Positions 8,163-15,146 of a stretch of 64,000 nt of DNA are shown here, piece after piece. Location: positions 124,001 through 188,000 of the forward strand of contig NZ_JAQEVU010000002.1 of the NCBI RefSeq assembly GCF_027694345.1, read 5' to 3'. The notes beneath the pieces were generated by a model. It saw only the letters and a program-made list of their open reading frames with translations, ran no database searches and was not told where the DNA came from. The position numbers and the translations under genes were made by a program. The DNA is from Varibaculum timonense_A (GTDB lineage: Bacteria > Actinomycetota > Actinomycetes > Actinomycetales > Actinomycetaceae). Every line of letters starts with the position of its first letter. Position 1 is the stretch's first letter.

Positions 8163-10049
8163 GTGGCTTACAATATGTCGAATTATTTTGTTAGAACTCT
8201 GCGGGAAGACCCGGTCGATGCCGAAGTGGATTCCCATAAACTACTGGTACGCGCCGGTTATATTCGCCGCGCCGCACCCGGGATTTACACCTGGACCCCG
8301 CTAGGGCTGCGCACCATTCGGCGCGTAGAGCAGGTAGTACGCGAAGAAATGGATCGGATTGGCGCACTCGAAGTGTCTTTCCCCGGTTTATTACCGCGCG
8401 AACCCTATGAAGCAACTAACCGCTGGGAAGAGTTCGGCCCGTCCTTATTCAAGCTGCAAGATCGTAAAGGTGGCGACTATCTGTTAGCTCCCACTCACGA
8501 AGAAATGTTCACCCTGCTGGTCAAAGACTTTTATTCTTCCTATAAAGACCTGCCGGTCGTCCTCTACCAGATAAAAGAAAAATACCGGGACGAGGCACGT
8601 CCTCGGGCAGGACTAATCCGCGGACGCGAATTCATTATGAAAGACGCCTATTCATTCGACCTCACCGCCGAGGGATTAGAAGAATCCTACCAGGCTCAAC
8701 GCCGTGCCTATCAGCGTATTTATTCTCGGCTCGGGTTAGAATACGTTATTTGCTCCGCAATGGCAGGGGCAATGGGAGGCTCGCGCTCCGAAGAGTTCAT
8801 CTTCCCCTGTGCCATTGGGGAAGATACTTTCGTGCGCTCCGAGGGCGGTTATGCCGCCAATGTGGAGGCAGTAACCACAATTCCCCCGGAGCCGAAAGAT
8901 TATTCACTGATCCCTGCCGCGATAGAGCGTGAAACTCCGGGTGCGCACACTATAGAGGAAATAGTTACCTATTCAAATCAGCATTTCCCGCGCGAAGATG
9001 GCAGGGAGTGGACTAAAGCAGATACTTTGAAAGCCTTCATGGTAACCGCTACTCATTCCGATGGTAAACGAGAAGTCCTGTTGCTCGCAGTACCTGGGGA
9101 TCGTGAAATCGACATGAAACGGCTAGAAGCTTCCCTAGGGGCAGAAGTAGAGATGGCCAGCGAAGCAGATTTGGCGCCCTATCCGAGCATTGTTCCCGGA
9201 TTTACCGGTCCTACCTGCGCCGGTCCAGACCATCCAGAACGAAAAAATGACGAGAATGGAAACATCTCGGGAAGTCCCCGCTGCCTGCTAGATCCGAGAA
9301 TCGTTGAAGGAACCGAATGGATTGCGGGTGCTGGAAAAGAGGATACCCATATTTATCATTTGGTAGCCGGTAGAGACTTCCGTGCTGACGGATTTGTTGA
9401 GGCAGCCGAAGTACGTGACGGAGATTTAGCTCCCGACGGCTCAGGACAGTTACAAACTGCGCGTGGGATTGAAATCGGGCATATTTTTGCTCTAGGAACC
9501 AAATACGCGAAAGCCCTAGGGCTGAACGTGCTAGATGAGAATGGAAAATCCCAGGTAGTTACGATGGGTTCCTACGGGATTGGAGTTTCCCGCGTAATGG
9601 CTGCTATCGCGGAAGAATACCATGACGAAGTGGGATTGAAATGGCCAACCAATGTGGCTCCTTTCCAAGCCCATGTTTTGGTTACCGGCAAAGATGAAGA
9701 ACTATTTGCCGCCGCAAAAACCCTAGGAGATGAGCTCACGGCAGCCGGTATTGATACTTTGATTGATGACCGCAAGCGGGTTTCCGCCGGGGTAAAGTTC
9801 AAAGACGCGGAACTGCTAGGAATGCCCTGGCTAGTAGTGGTAGGGCGCGGGTTAAAATCCGGGAATGTGGAAGTGCGTTGCCGCGCCGATGGTAGTCGAG
9901 AAGAAATCCCGCTAGATCAGGCAGTAGAGTTTGTGGGTGCTAAAGTGCGCTCCGATTTAGAGGACGCATTTGCGCGGGCAGAAAAAGTAGTGCCCGCTTC
10001 GCTCGCGGCAACTGGCAGCCTTGCAAACAGTGGAAACCAGGAGGAATAA
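8163..10049 (+). CDS. proS: Prolyl-tRNA synthetase (bacterial type)
   Basis: This 628-residue class II aminoacyl-tRNA synthetase charges tRNA-Pro. Motif 2 appears in RDEARPRAGLIRGREFIMKD and motif 3 in GSYGIGVSRVMAAIAEE. The long insertion between them (about residues 230-400) is the INS editing domain typical of the bacterial form. The C-terminal anticodon-binding domain is visible (VLVTGKDEELFAAA, DTLIDDRKRVSAGVKFKDAE). The GTG start gives MAYNMSNYFVRTLREDP, the usual N-terminus. It lies 3 bp from def and is probably co-transcribed with it. Confidence 0.97.
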   Translation: MAYNMSNYFVRTLREDPVDAEVDSHKLLVRAGYIRRAAPGIYTWTPLGLRTIRRVEQVVREEMDRIGALEVSFPGLLPREPYEATNRWEEFGPSLFKLQDRKGGDYLLAPTHEEMFTLLVKDFYSSYKDLPVVLYQIKEKYRDEARPRAGLIRGREFIMKDAYSFDLTAEGLEESYQAQRRAYQRIYSRLGLEYVICSAMAGAMGGSRSEEFIFPCAIGEDTFVRSEGGYAANVEAVTTIPPEPKDYSLIPAAIERETPGAHTIEEIVTYSNQHFPREDGREWTKADTLKAFMVTATHSDGKREVLLLAVPGDREIDMKRLEASLGAEVEMASEADLAPYPSIVPGFTGPTCAGPDHPERKNDENGNISGSPRCLLDPRIVEGTEWIAGAGKEDTHIYHLVAGRDFRADGFVEAAEVRDGDLAPDGSGQLQTARGIEIGHIFALGTKYAKALGLNVLDENGKSQVVTMGSYGIGVSRVMAAIAEEYHDEVGLKWPTNVAPFQAHVLVTGKDEELFAAAKTLGDELTAAGIDTLIDDRKRVSAGVKFKDAELLGMPWLVVVGRGLKSGNVEVRCRADGSREEIPLDQAVEFVGAKVRSDLEDAFARAEKVVPASLAATGSLANSGNQEE

Positions 10050-10052
10050 ATC

Positions 10053-10544
10053 GTGGCATTTCGAGACATTAGGGTTATCGGTGACCCGGTTTTACGTACC
10101 CCTTGTGAGCCGATAACTGAAATAGATGAACGAGTGAAGCAGTTGGTAGAAGATTTATTAGAGACTGTTGATGCCGATGGGCGTGCCGGTCTAGCGGCTA
10201 ACCAAATTGGGGTAGGGTTGCGCGCTTTTTCTTGGAACATCGATGGGGAAGTGGACTACATTCTTAATCCTCGTCTGGTAGAGGTTTCAAAGGATGAATA
10301 TCAAGACGGTGACGAGGGTTGTCTGTCGGTTCCCGGCTTGTTTTTCCCCTGCCAGCGTGCCTGGTATGCCCGCGCCGAAGGAATTGACCTTGATGGCAAG
10401 CCGAAAGTGGTGGAGGGGGAAGAACTAATGGGACGTTGTATCCAGCATGAATGTGACCACTTGGATGGTCATCTCTATCTTGATCGCCTGGATCGACTCA
10501 CCCGTCGGAAAGCCTTTAAAGCAATCCGCGAAAAGGGTCTGTAA
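10053..10544 (+). CDS. def: Peptide deformylase
   Basis: The 163-residue metalloenzyme removes the N-formyl group from new proteins. All three motifs are present: GLAANQIG (usually GxGLAAxQ), EGCLSVPG with the metal-binding Cys, and QHECDHLDG with HExxH. The GTG start at 10053 follows AGGAGGAATAAATC, a strong ribosome binding site. It is co-directional with proS, 3 bp apart. Confidence 0.97.
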   Translation: MAFRDIRVIGDPVLRTPCEPITEIDERVKQLVEDLLETVDADGRAGLAANQIGVGLRAFSWNIDGEVDYILNPRLVEVSKDEYQDGDEGCLSVPGLFFPCQRAWYARAEGIDLDGKPKVVEGEELMGRCIQHECDHLDGHLYLDRLDRLTRRKAFKAIREKGL

Positions 10545-10568
10545 CTTCTTAAAGTTCAGTTACCTTTT

Positions 10569-10661
10569 GGGTCGAGTTCGGGGAAAGCACTCGGGGGACC
10601 CCGGTGAGCCTTGCTGCGCTCGGCTCAAGCCCCCTCTCGCATCTTTCCCCGAACTCGACCC
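10569..10661. repeat. GGGGACCCC hairpin element, copy a
   Basis: The outer arms GGGTCGAGTTCGGGGAAAG (10569-10587) and 10643-10661 pair perfectly over 19 bp. Inside are GCACTCGGGGGACCCCGGTGA and an imperfect small stem (GAGCC...GGCTC), then TCAAGCCCC and a pyrimidine-rich strand. It lies just downstream of def and could serve as its terminator, but it belongs to a repeat family with copies at 46053-46259 and 46301-46386. Confidence 0.72.
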
Positions 10662-10688
10662 GTGCTATGAGCCTGATGGTTGTGAGTT

Positions 10689-10795
10689 AGCGGGGAATCT
10701 GGGTTTGTCCTCCTGCCCAAGAATTTGGAAAACCTGGCGGCGTTTTCCGAATTCTTATGCCCACCGCACCTACTCGGATCAAACTTTCCCCCGCT
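10689..10795 (+). repeat. Double-stem element, copy 6
   Basis: The inner stem AAGAATTTGGAAAAC...GTTTTCCGAATTCTT flanks a CTGGCGGC loop. The outer arms, AGCGGGG and GGGTTTG on the left with CAAAC and CCCCCGCT on the right, pair imperfectly. The joining segments TCCTCCTGCCC and ATGCCCACCGCACCTACTCGG match copies 7, 8 and 12. It starts the first unit of the 460-bp tandem array. Confidence 0.72.
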
Positions 10796-10957
10796 TTTCC
10801 TGATCTTTACTCCCACATATTTAGCGACCGCGCCCCTTGATGTTCCGAAATCCTGCCCCTCGGCATAAAACCGCACCTGCGTCTGCTTGGACGAAACTTT
10901 CCCCCGCCTTTCTGTCATTACTTACGCATATTTACCCGCCGCGCCCTTTTTAGGTGA

Positions 10958-11068
10958 CGTTTTGACCCTCCCGGTGCAGTTGCGCCCTCCCGAGATGGCA
11001 ATTGTGGTAGTTATTGGGGTGTTTTGCCGGTATTGGGAGGGTGTTTTTGTCTGCGGAGGGTGAAAACG
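10958..11068. repeat. CCCTCCC/GGGAGGG palindrome, copy 1
   Basis: The ends CGTTTTGACCCTCCCG and CGGAGGGTGAAAACG are near-perfect inverted repeats. A second pair, GCGCCCTCCCGA and TTGGGAGGGTG, lies inside. The central segment (GGCAATTGTGGTAGTTATTG) is conserved with the other copies. Confidence 0.7.
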
Positions 11069-11152
11069 GCGCGTATGCCTGAAATCAGGAGGGTAGAAAT
11101 GTTGCCCGGGTGAGTGTGGTTGCTTGGTTGCGTGTATGAAAACCGTGGGTGC

Positions 11153-11250
11153 GGGGGAAAGTTTGTCCTCCTGCCCAAGAATTTGGAAAATGTGGCGGCG
11201 TTTTCCAAATTCTTATGCCCACCGCACCTACTCGGATCAAACTTTCCCCC
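11153..11250 (+). repeat. Double-stem element, copy 7
   Basis: Outer arms GGGGGAAAGTTTG (11153-11165) and CAAACTTTCCCCC (11238-11250) pair perfectly over 13 bp. The inner stem is AAGAATTTGGAAAA...TTTTCCAAATTCTT. Joining motifs are TCCTCCTGCCC and ATGCCCACCGCACCTACTCGG. It opens the second 460-bp unit. Confidence 0.78.
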
Positions 11251-11417
11251 CGCCCATCTGCCAATACTCCCGCATCTTTTACCGACCACGCCTCTTGATG
11301 TTCCGAAATCCTATCCCTCGGCATAAAACCCCCCTCGCATCTACCGGGATGAAACTTTCCTCCTGCTTTTCCTGTCTTTACTCCCACATTTATTACTGCC
11401 CGCGCCCTTTTTGGTGA

Positions 11418-11528
11418 CGTTTTGACCCTCTCGGTGCGCTTTCGCCCTCCCGAGAGGGGAATTGTGGTCGTAATTGAGGCGCTTTGCCGGTATTGGGAGG
11501 GTGGTTTTGTCTCGGGAGGGTGAAAACG
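11418..11528. repeat. CCCTCCC/GGGAGGG palindrome, copy 2
   Basis: Left end CGTTTTGACCCTCTCG, right end CGGGAGGGTGAAAACG, with the internal pair GCCCTCCCGAG and TTGGGAGGGTG. It is 460 bp from copy 1 and ends the second unit. Confidence 0.7.
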
Positions 11529-11610
11529 GCGCGTATGTCTGAAATCAGGAGGGCGGAAAAGTTGCTCCGGTGGGCGTGGTTGCTTGGTTATATGCTTGGA
11601 AATTGTGGGT

Positions 11611-11712
11611 GCGGGGGAAAGTTTGTCCTCCTGCCCAAGAATTTGGAAAACGTGGCGGCGTTTTCCAAATTCTTAAGCCCACCGCACCTACTCGGATCAA
11701 ACTTTCCCCCGC
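11611..11712 (+). repeat. Double-stem element, copy 8
   Basis: The cleanest array copy. Outer arms GCGGGGGAAAGTTTG (11611-11625) and 11698-11712 pair perfectly over 15 bp. Inner arms AAGAATTTGGAAAACG (11637-11652) and 11659-11674 pair perfectly over 16 bp around TGGCGG. The joining segments are the same as in copy 7. Confidence 0.8.
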
Positions 11713-11876
11713 ATTTCTGTCTTTACTTCCGCATATTTACCCGCCGCGTCCTTGATGTTCCGAAGTCCTACTCTTCGGCATAAAACCGCCCCCCGCATCT
11801 GCCTGGATGAAACTTTCCCCCTGCTTTTCCTGTCTTTACTCCCACATCTTTTACCGACCACGCCCTTTTTGGGTGA

Positions 11877-11986
11877 CGTTTTGACCCTCCCGGTGCGGTT
11901 ACGCCCTCCCGAGATGGGAATTGTGGTCATTATTGGGGCGGTTTGCTGGTATTGGGAGGGTGTTTTTGTCTCGGGAGGGTGAAACG
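11877..11986. repeat. CCCTCCC/GGGAGGG palindrome, copy 3
   Basis: Left end CGTTTTGACCCTCCCG, right end CGGGAGGGTGAAACG, internal pair GCCCTCCCGAG and TTGGGAGGGTG. It closes the third unit. The stretch from 12046 to the DUF3145 gene at 12279 has no repeat of this kind. Confidence 0.7.
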
Positions 11987-12278
11987 GCGCGCATACCAGA
12001 AAACGGGAGGGTGAAAATGTTGCTCAGGTGGGCGTGGTTGCTCGGAAATAGCCGAAGTTATTTTCAATAGCTGGGTAGAGGGTGAGAATCGCGACCACTA
12101 AGTAGCAACAGGTGTCACATTAGCCTCATTGGTAACATAATTGCCGGTCGGAGGCTTTTGGGGTTGTCCTAAACGGCTATCGAGGGCAAAATAGAAGTTG
12201 AGACGCCGCGTGTCATCACTCTGTAGTGCATACAGGTCGTAGGGGAAGACGAACCTGACAATCACTAAAGGAGAAGCG

Positions 12279-12776
12279 ATGAACAAGGATTACACCCGCG
12301 GTGTACTTTTTGTGCATTCATGCCCGCGTGCACTTTCGAGTCATGTGGAATGGGCGGTTGGTGCAGTTCTAGATCAGCGCATCAACTTAGAATGGACAGA
12401 ACAACCTGCTCAACCGGGAATGTTCCGCTCGGAACTGTCCTGGGTAGGGCAAATAGGTACTGGCGCTAAACTTGCCTCTGCGCTGCGCGGATGGGAGCAT
12501 TTACGTTTCGAGGTAACCGAAGATGCTTCCGTAAATAACAACGGAGGGCGCTGGTCATACACCCCTGAACTGGGGATATTTCATGCCCAAACTGATGTGG
12601 TAGGCAATGTGGTAATCCCAGAGGATCGGGTGCGAATTGCCCTTGCTCAAGGCAGTCAAGAGGAACTGCGGCATCTATTGGACTTGGCGTTGGGAACCGC
12701 GTGGGATGAAGAGCTGGAACCTTTCCGCTACGCGGGGGCGGGAGCTCCAGTGCGCTGGCTGCACCGAGTGGGTTGA
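12279..12776 (+). CDS. DUF3145 family protein
   Basis: The 165-residue protein matches the actinobacteria-specific DUF3145 family. It starts TRGVLFVHSCPRALSSHVEW and contains GTGAKLASALRGWEHLRFEV and GRWSYTPELGIFHAQ. The ATG at 12279 follows AAAGGAGAAGCG. The family has no proven activity. In Streptomyces a DUF3145 gene lies next to the FAS-II genes (recalled, not checked), which suggests a link to fatty acid synthesis. Here the next gene is ACP-like and lies 1 bp away, which fits that link. Confidence 0.88.
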   Translation: MNKDYTRGVLFVHSCPRALSSHVEWAVGAVLDQRINLEWTEQPAQPGMFRSELSWVGQIGTGAKLASALRGWEHLRFEVTEDASVNNNGGRWSYTPELGIFHAQTDVVGNVVIPEDRVRIALAQGSQEELRHLLDLALGTAWDEELEPFRYAGAGAPVRWLHRVG

Positions 12777-12777
12777 G

Positions 12778-13227
12778 ATGGCGCTAGATGCTGATGCCTT
12801 AGCGGCGCTCGCCGATTTCGGTAAGGGTCTGCCTGGTGGCGCGGAGGTTGAAGATGGAAAAGAGGGCGAGTTTTTTCTTCAAGTCTCAGAAACTGGGATA
12901 GTTACCGAGGAAACCAGTGCTACTGCCTCGGATGCGCCCTCAGGAAATCTCCCTCCTGCTTGGGAAAGCTTTCCAAGTGATTTAGAAGTTGTAGCCGCGC
13001 TGTTAGCGGCGGTATCTGCTGAAACTGGTGAGAAACAAGAATCGCTGTTACCGCAGACAAATCTGATAGACGATCTTGATTTCGATGACCTGTCGTTATA
13101 TGCGGTAGTGGCGCAGCTAGAGGCGGAACTAAAGGAAAAACGCTCCGATGCTCAAATCGTAGAATGCGAAACCCTAGGGGAGCTGGCGCTCCTATATGGA
13201 TCCAGTAAAAACAGGGCAAATAAATAA
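12778..13227 (+). CDS. Acyl-carrier-protein-like protein lacking the phosphopantetheine serine
   Basis: The start is taken at the ATG 12778, 1 bp after the DUF3145 stop, giving 149 residues. The N-terminal half is low in recognisable features. The C-terminal part (about 75-145) resembles an acyl carrier protein: SLLPQTNLIDDLDFDDLSLY aligns with the ACP pattern D-D-L-G-x-D-S-L, followed by a helix VAQLEAELKEK. The residue at the position of the 4'-phosphopantetheine serine is Asp104, so the protein cannot be a normal carrier. It may be a regulatory or structural ACP homologue that works with DUF3145. The resemblance was found by eye only. Confidence 0.6.
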   Translation: MALDADALAALADFGKGLPGGAEVEDGKEGEFFLQVSETGIVTEETSATASDAPSGNLPPAWESFPSDLEVVAALLAAVSAETGEKQESLLPQTNLIDDLDFDDLSLYAVVAQLEAELKEKRSDAQIVECETLGELALLYGSSKNRANK

Positions 13228-13440
13228 AGATATACATTCTTATCTTTATTTCAAATAATGGCAATGTTGAGGTCTTTCCTGCCATTATGAGGTCAAAAAC
13301 GAATAATTGGCATTTATCGCTGGCGTAAATCTTGTTTAAAAACTCAAAGATACTGACTTGTCTTGGAGATATGGTTACAAACTATTGATGCTTGCCCCAT
13401 TTTTTCGAGAGAAATACTCTCCCCGCCAACAATAGTGAGT

Positions 13441-13929
13441 ATGAGTAAAAATCAAGATTTTGAGAACAAACATCCGCGACATATTAATGGCAGATTCGCT
13501 GGGAAGCCGCATGCAGAATCTGGGCTAACGCTCCAACTTGACAAGGGTTATCCGACCTCTGGCAGCCAGAATATGCCTCTGCGGGACAATGCCCCCGGCG
13601 TAGAGAACCCGAAACCTAATACGGATATCGATGGCTGCCCGGAGAAATCTGAGCCTCCAATGGAGGGCTGTTCAAAAAGGGCTTCACTTCGCACTTCGTG
13701 GAAGATGGTTAAATCTCTAACACAATCGTTTACGTTTACTGTGTTCGTGGCAGTGGTAGCGTTTTTGCTATCCATGGGACTTTTGCTCTTCCTCATGGAA
13801 AAAGAATCAAATAAGAACGACACGCAGATACCGGAGGTTGCTAATAATCCTACGACAACTACTACTGCTATCTCTGGAGAATCTACTTTTTTCAAGGGTT
13901 ATCCTGCCCTGTATGGAGGAGTGTCTTAG
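13441..13929 (+). CDS. Hypothetical single-span membrane protein
   Basis: The frame is open from a TTG at 13363, but ATG 13441 (MSKNQDFENKH) is the more natural start; neither has a strong ribosome binding site. The predicted 162-residue protein has a polar N-terminus of about 95 residues rich in Pro/Asn/Gly. One hydrophobic segment follows (FTFTVFVAVVAFLLSMGLLL, about 102-121), then a short Thr-rich tail (TTTTTAIS). No family is recognised. The DNA looks more A+T-rich than its neighbours. It may be a real accessory gene or a remnant. Confidence 0.45.
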   Translation: MSKNQDFENKHPRHINGRFAGKPHAESGLTLQLDKGYPTSGSQNMPLRDNAPGVENPKPNTDIDGCPEKSEPPMEGCSKRASLRTSWKMVKSLTQSFTFTVFVAVVAFLLSMGLLLFLMEKESNKNDTQIPEVANNPTTTTTAISGESTFFKGYPALYGGVS

Positions 13930-13945
13930 TGCTCACGCAAGAGTT

Positions 13946-14263
13946 TTACTGGGCGGATTGCGCGATTTCTTTTAGTCGCTCACGCAGGGCTTCGGCATTG
14001 CCGAGGGCGTCGTAGGCTGCGTCCTCGGAAAGAACTCCGCGCGGCAAATCTTCCGGTAAAAGCCCCTGGTTATCGGCATCTAAATCTTCCCACCAGGCCT
14101 TCCCGGAATAATAACTATCCAAGGCGCGGTAATCGTCCCACATCTGCTCATAGGTATCGAGGGCGTCCTCGACAGTTGCAATCGCGTCATTGAGGCTCAC
14201 TAGCGCTGCCTCCATTTGCGATACCCGCTCGATTTGCTCCGCGGAAACTCCAGTTTTTTCCAT
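13946..14263 (-). CDS. DUF4298 family protein
   Basis: The start is placed at ATG 14263 because GGGAGGATAGCGCT precedes it; an in-frame GTG at 14281 lacks a site. The 105-residue, very acidic protein has helical N-terminal heptads (QIERVSQMEAALVSLNDA). The DUF4298 core is YYSGKAWWEDLDADNQG followed by LPRGVLSEDAAYDAL. The family is small, cytoplasmic and without a known function. It is convergent with the preceding orphan gene. Confidence 0.8.
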   Translation of the reverse strand: MEKTGVSAEQIERVSQMEAALVSLNDAIATVEDALDTYEQMWDDYRALDSYYSGKAWWEDLDADNQGLLPEDLPRGVLSEDAAYDALGNAEALRERLKEIAQSAQ

Positions 14264-14390
14264 AGCGCTATCCTCCCACACCTCGCCCGCAGCCGCTTAT
14301 CCCAGGATATTTCTAGAGGGCGCACCTGCGGTTATCCTGCATTCAGAACCTAGCCCAGTGTCGGTTAATGCTATAACTTGTCGCAATCTA

Positions 14391-14426
14391 TTGACCGGCG
14401 TCCAGGCGTGTAGTATCTTGTACTAC
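14391..14426 (+). promoter_or_regulatory. Toxin-antitoxin promoter with palindromic operator
   Basis: TTGACC (14391-14396), a 17-bp spacer and TATCTT (14414-14419) make a good sigma-70-type promoter. An inverted repeat GTAGTA-tcttg-TACTAC (14410-14426) covers the -10 element. It sits 18-34 bp before the antitoxin start, where autorepression by antitoxin or toxin-antitoxin complex normally acts. The role of the palindrome is inferred. Confidence 0.65.
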
Positions 14427-14443
14427 AAAGGGGAGGGCAAGAG

Positions 14444-14665
14444 ATGGCATTTTCCATCCGGATGAGTACAGAAGAAAAGGAGCTAGCCACCAGCTATGCG
14501 AACTTACACTCCATTACCTTGGCAGAAGCCTTTAGGCAGGCACTATTCGAAAAGATAGAGGACGAGTTCGACCTGACAGTAGCCGATGAGGCTCACCGCG
14601 AATGGGAAGAGGACGGAAAGAAATCCTACTCGTGGGACGAGTTCAAGAAAGAGCTCGACCTGTGA
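14444..14665 (+). CDS. RelB/DUF6290-type antitoxin
   Basis: The 73-residue protein starts MAFSIRMSTEEKELATSYAN and continues LAEAFRQALFEKIEDE, a ribbon-helix-helix DNA-binding N-terminus. An acidic C-terminal tail (EEDGKKSYSWDEFKKELDL) follows of the kind that wraps a RelE toxin. The ATG 14444 follows GGGGAGGGCAAG. The TGA stop overlaps the GTG start of the toxin, so the two are translationally coupled. It probably also represses its own promoter at 14391-14426. Confidence 0.85.
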   Translation: MAFSIRMSTEEKELATSYANLHSITLAEAFRQALFEKIEDEFDLTVADEAHREWEEDGKKSYSWDEFKKELDL

Positions 14666-14928
14666 AATATCAGTTCCGGGTGACTAACAGGTTCAAAAGA
14701 CAATTTCGGAAACTCGATCGTTATACCCAGCGCATGATAAGCAACTGGATTGATAAAAATCTGGTGGGCACTCCCGATCCCCGCAGTCACGGTAAACCGT
14801 TGCGCGGGAACTATGCGAGGCAGTGGCGTTACCGCATCGGAAACTATCGCCTCATCTGCGAGATTGAAGATGACCACTTCTATATTCAAGCCTTAGTAAT
14901 CGGGCATAGCAAAGAAATCTATCGCTAG
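14662..14928 (+). CDS. RelE/ParE-type toxin
   Basis: The start is placed at GTG 14662, overlapping the antitoxin stop (GTGA), giving 88 residues. The sequence has the RelE/YafQ-YoeB look: KYQFRVTNRFKRQFRKLD, then ISNWIDKNL, KPLRGNYARQWRYRIGNYRL and a final strand YIQALVIGHSKEIYR. Basic residues dominate, fitting a ribosome-dependent mRNA interferase, although DNA gyrase-targeting ParE relatives share the fold. The pair could act as a stress or stabilisation module. Confidence 0.87.
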   Translation: MKYQFRVTNRFKRQFRKLDRYTQRMISNWIDKNLVGTPDPRSHGKPLRGNYARQWRYRIGNYRLICEIEDDHFYIQALVIGHSKEIYR

Positions 14929-15093
14929 CGGTAGCGGCGCAACTCTTGGTAAACCCCGAGAAATAAGACCAGGGGTGTCCGGGTTCGCAATAAGCGGGTT
15001 AATGCGACCTAGTGCCCTTTAATAGGGCAAATAGTAACTCCAGACTCAATTGGGGGCGCATTTTTTGGGGTGGAGGTAGCTCCAGAAAGTAAA

Positions 15094-15125
15094 GGGGGGC
15101 GCCCATTGGGAAATGGGCGCCCCCC
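15094..15125 (-). terminator. Terminator of aceE
   Basis: Perfect 14-bp arms GGGGGGCGCCCATT (15094-15107) and 15112-15125 surround a 4-nt loop. On the minus strand the stem is followed by TTTACTTT. It lies 21 bp beyond the aceE stop and separates it from the convergent toxin gene. Confidence 0.8.
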
Positions 15126-15146
15126 TGATGCTATTAGTGTCAGACT

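Larger units (their letters stand above)
10690..12045 (+). repeat. Tandem array of a ~460-bp composite unit, three copies
   Basis: Three consecutive units begin near 10690, 11151 and 11610. The same landmarks recur at about 459-460 bp: the double-stem element, then a spacer containing TTGATGTTCCGAA and CTCGGCATAAAACCGC, then GTGACGTTTTGACCCTC and a GGGAGGG palindrome. The third unit runs out near 12045. Short open frames run through the array in several frames and repeat with it; none looks coding. It fills most of the gap between def and the DUF3145 gene. Confidence 0.82.

Noticed and set aside
11085..11930. Several open frames of 60-100 codons in the tandem array
   Set aside because: They recur with the 460-bp period in several frames and on both strands, read through hairpin elements, and have no ribosome binding sites or protein-like composition.
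7247..12045. CRISPR array
   Set aside because: The repeats are 100-460 bp, palindromic and imperfectly spaced, with no 20-40 bp repeat/spacer pattern and no cas genes.
14602..14661. Upstream start for the toxin
   Set aside because: It would overlap the antitoxin by 60 bp and add a non-conserved N-terminus; GTG 14662 gives the normal coupled arrangement.
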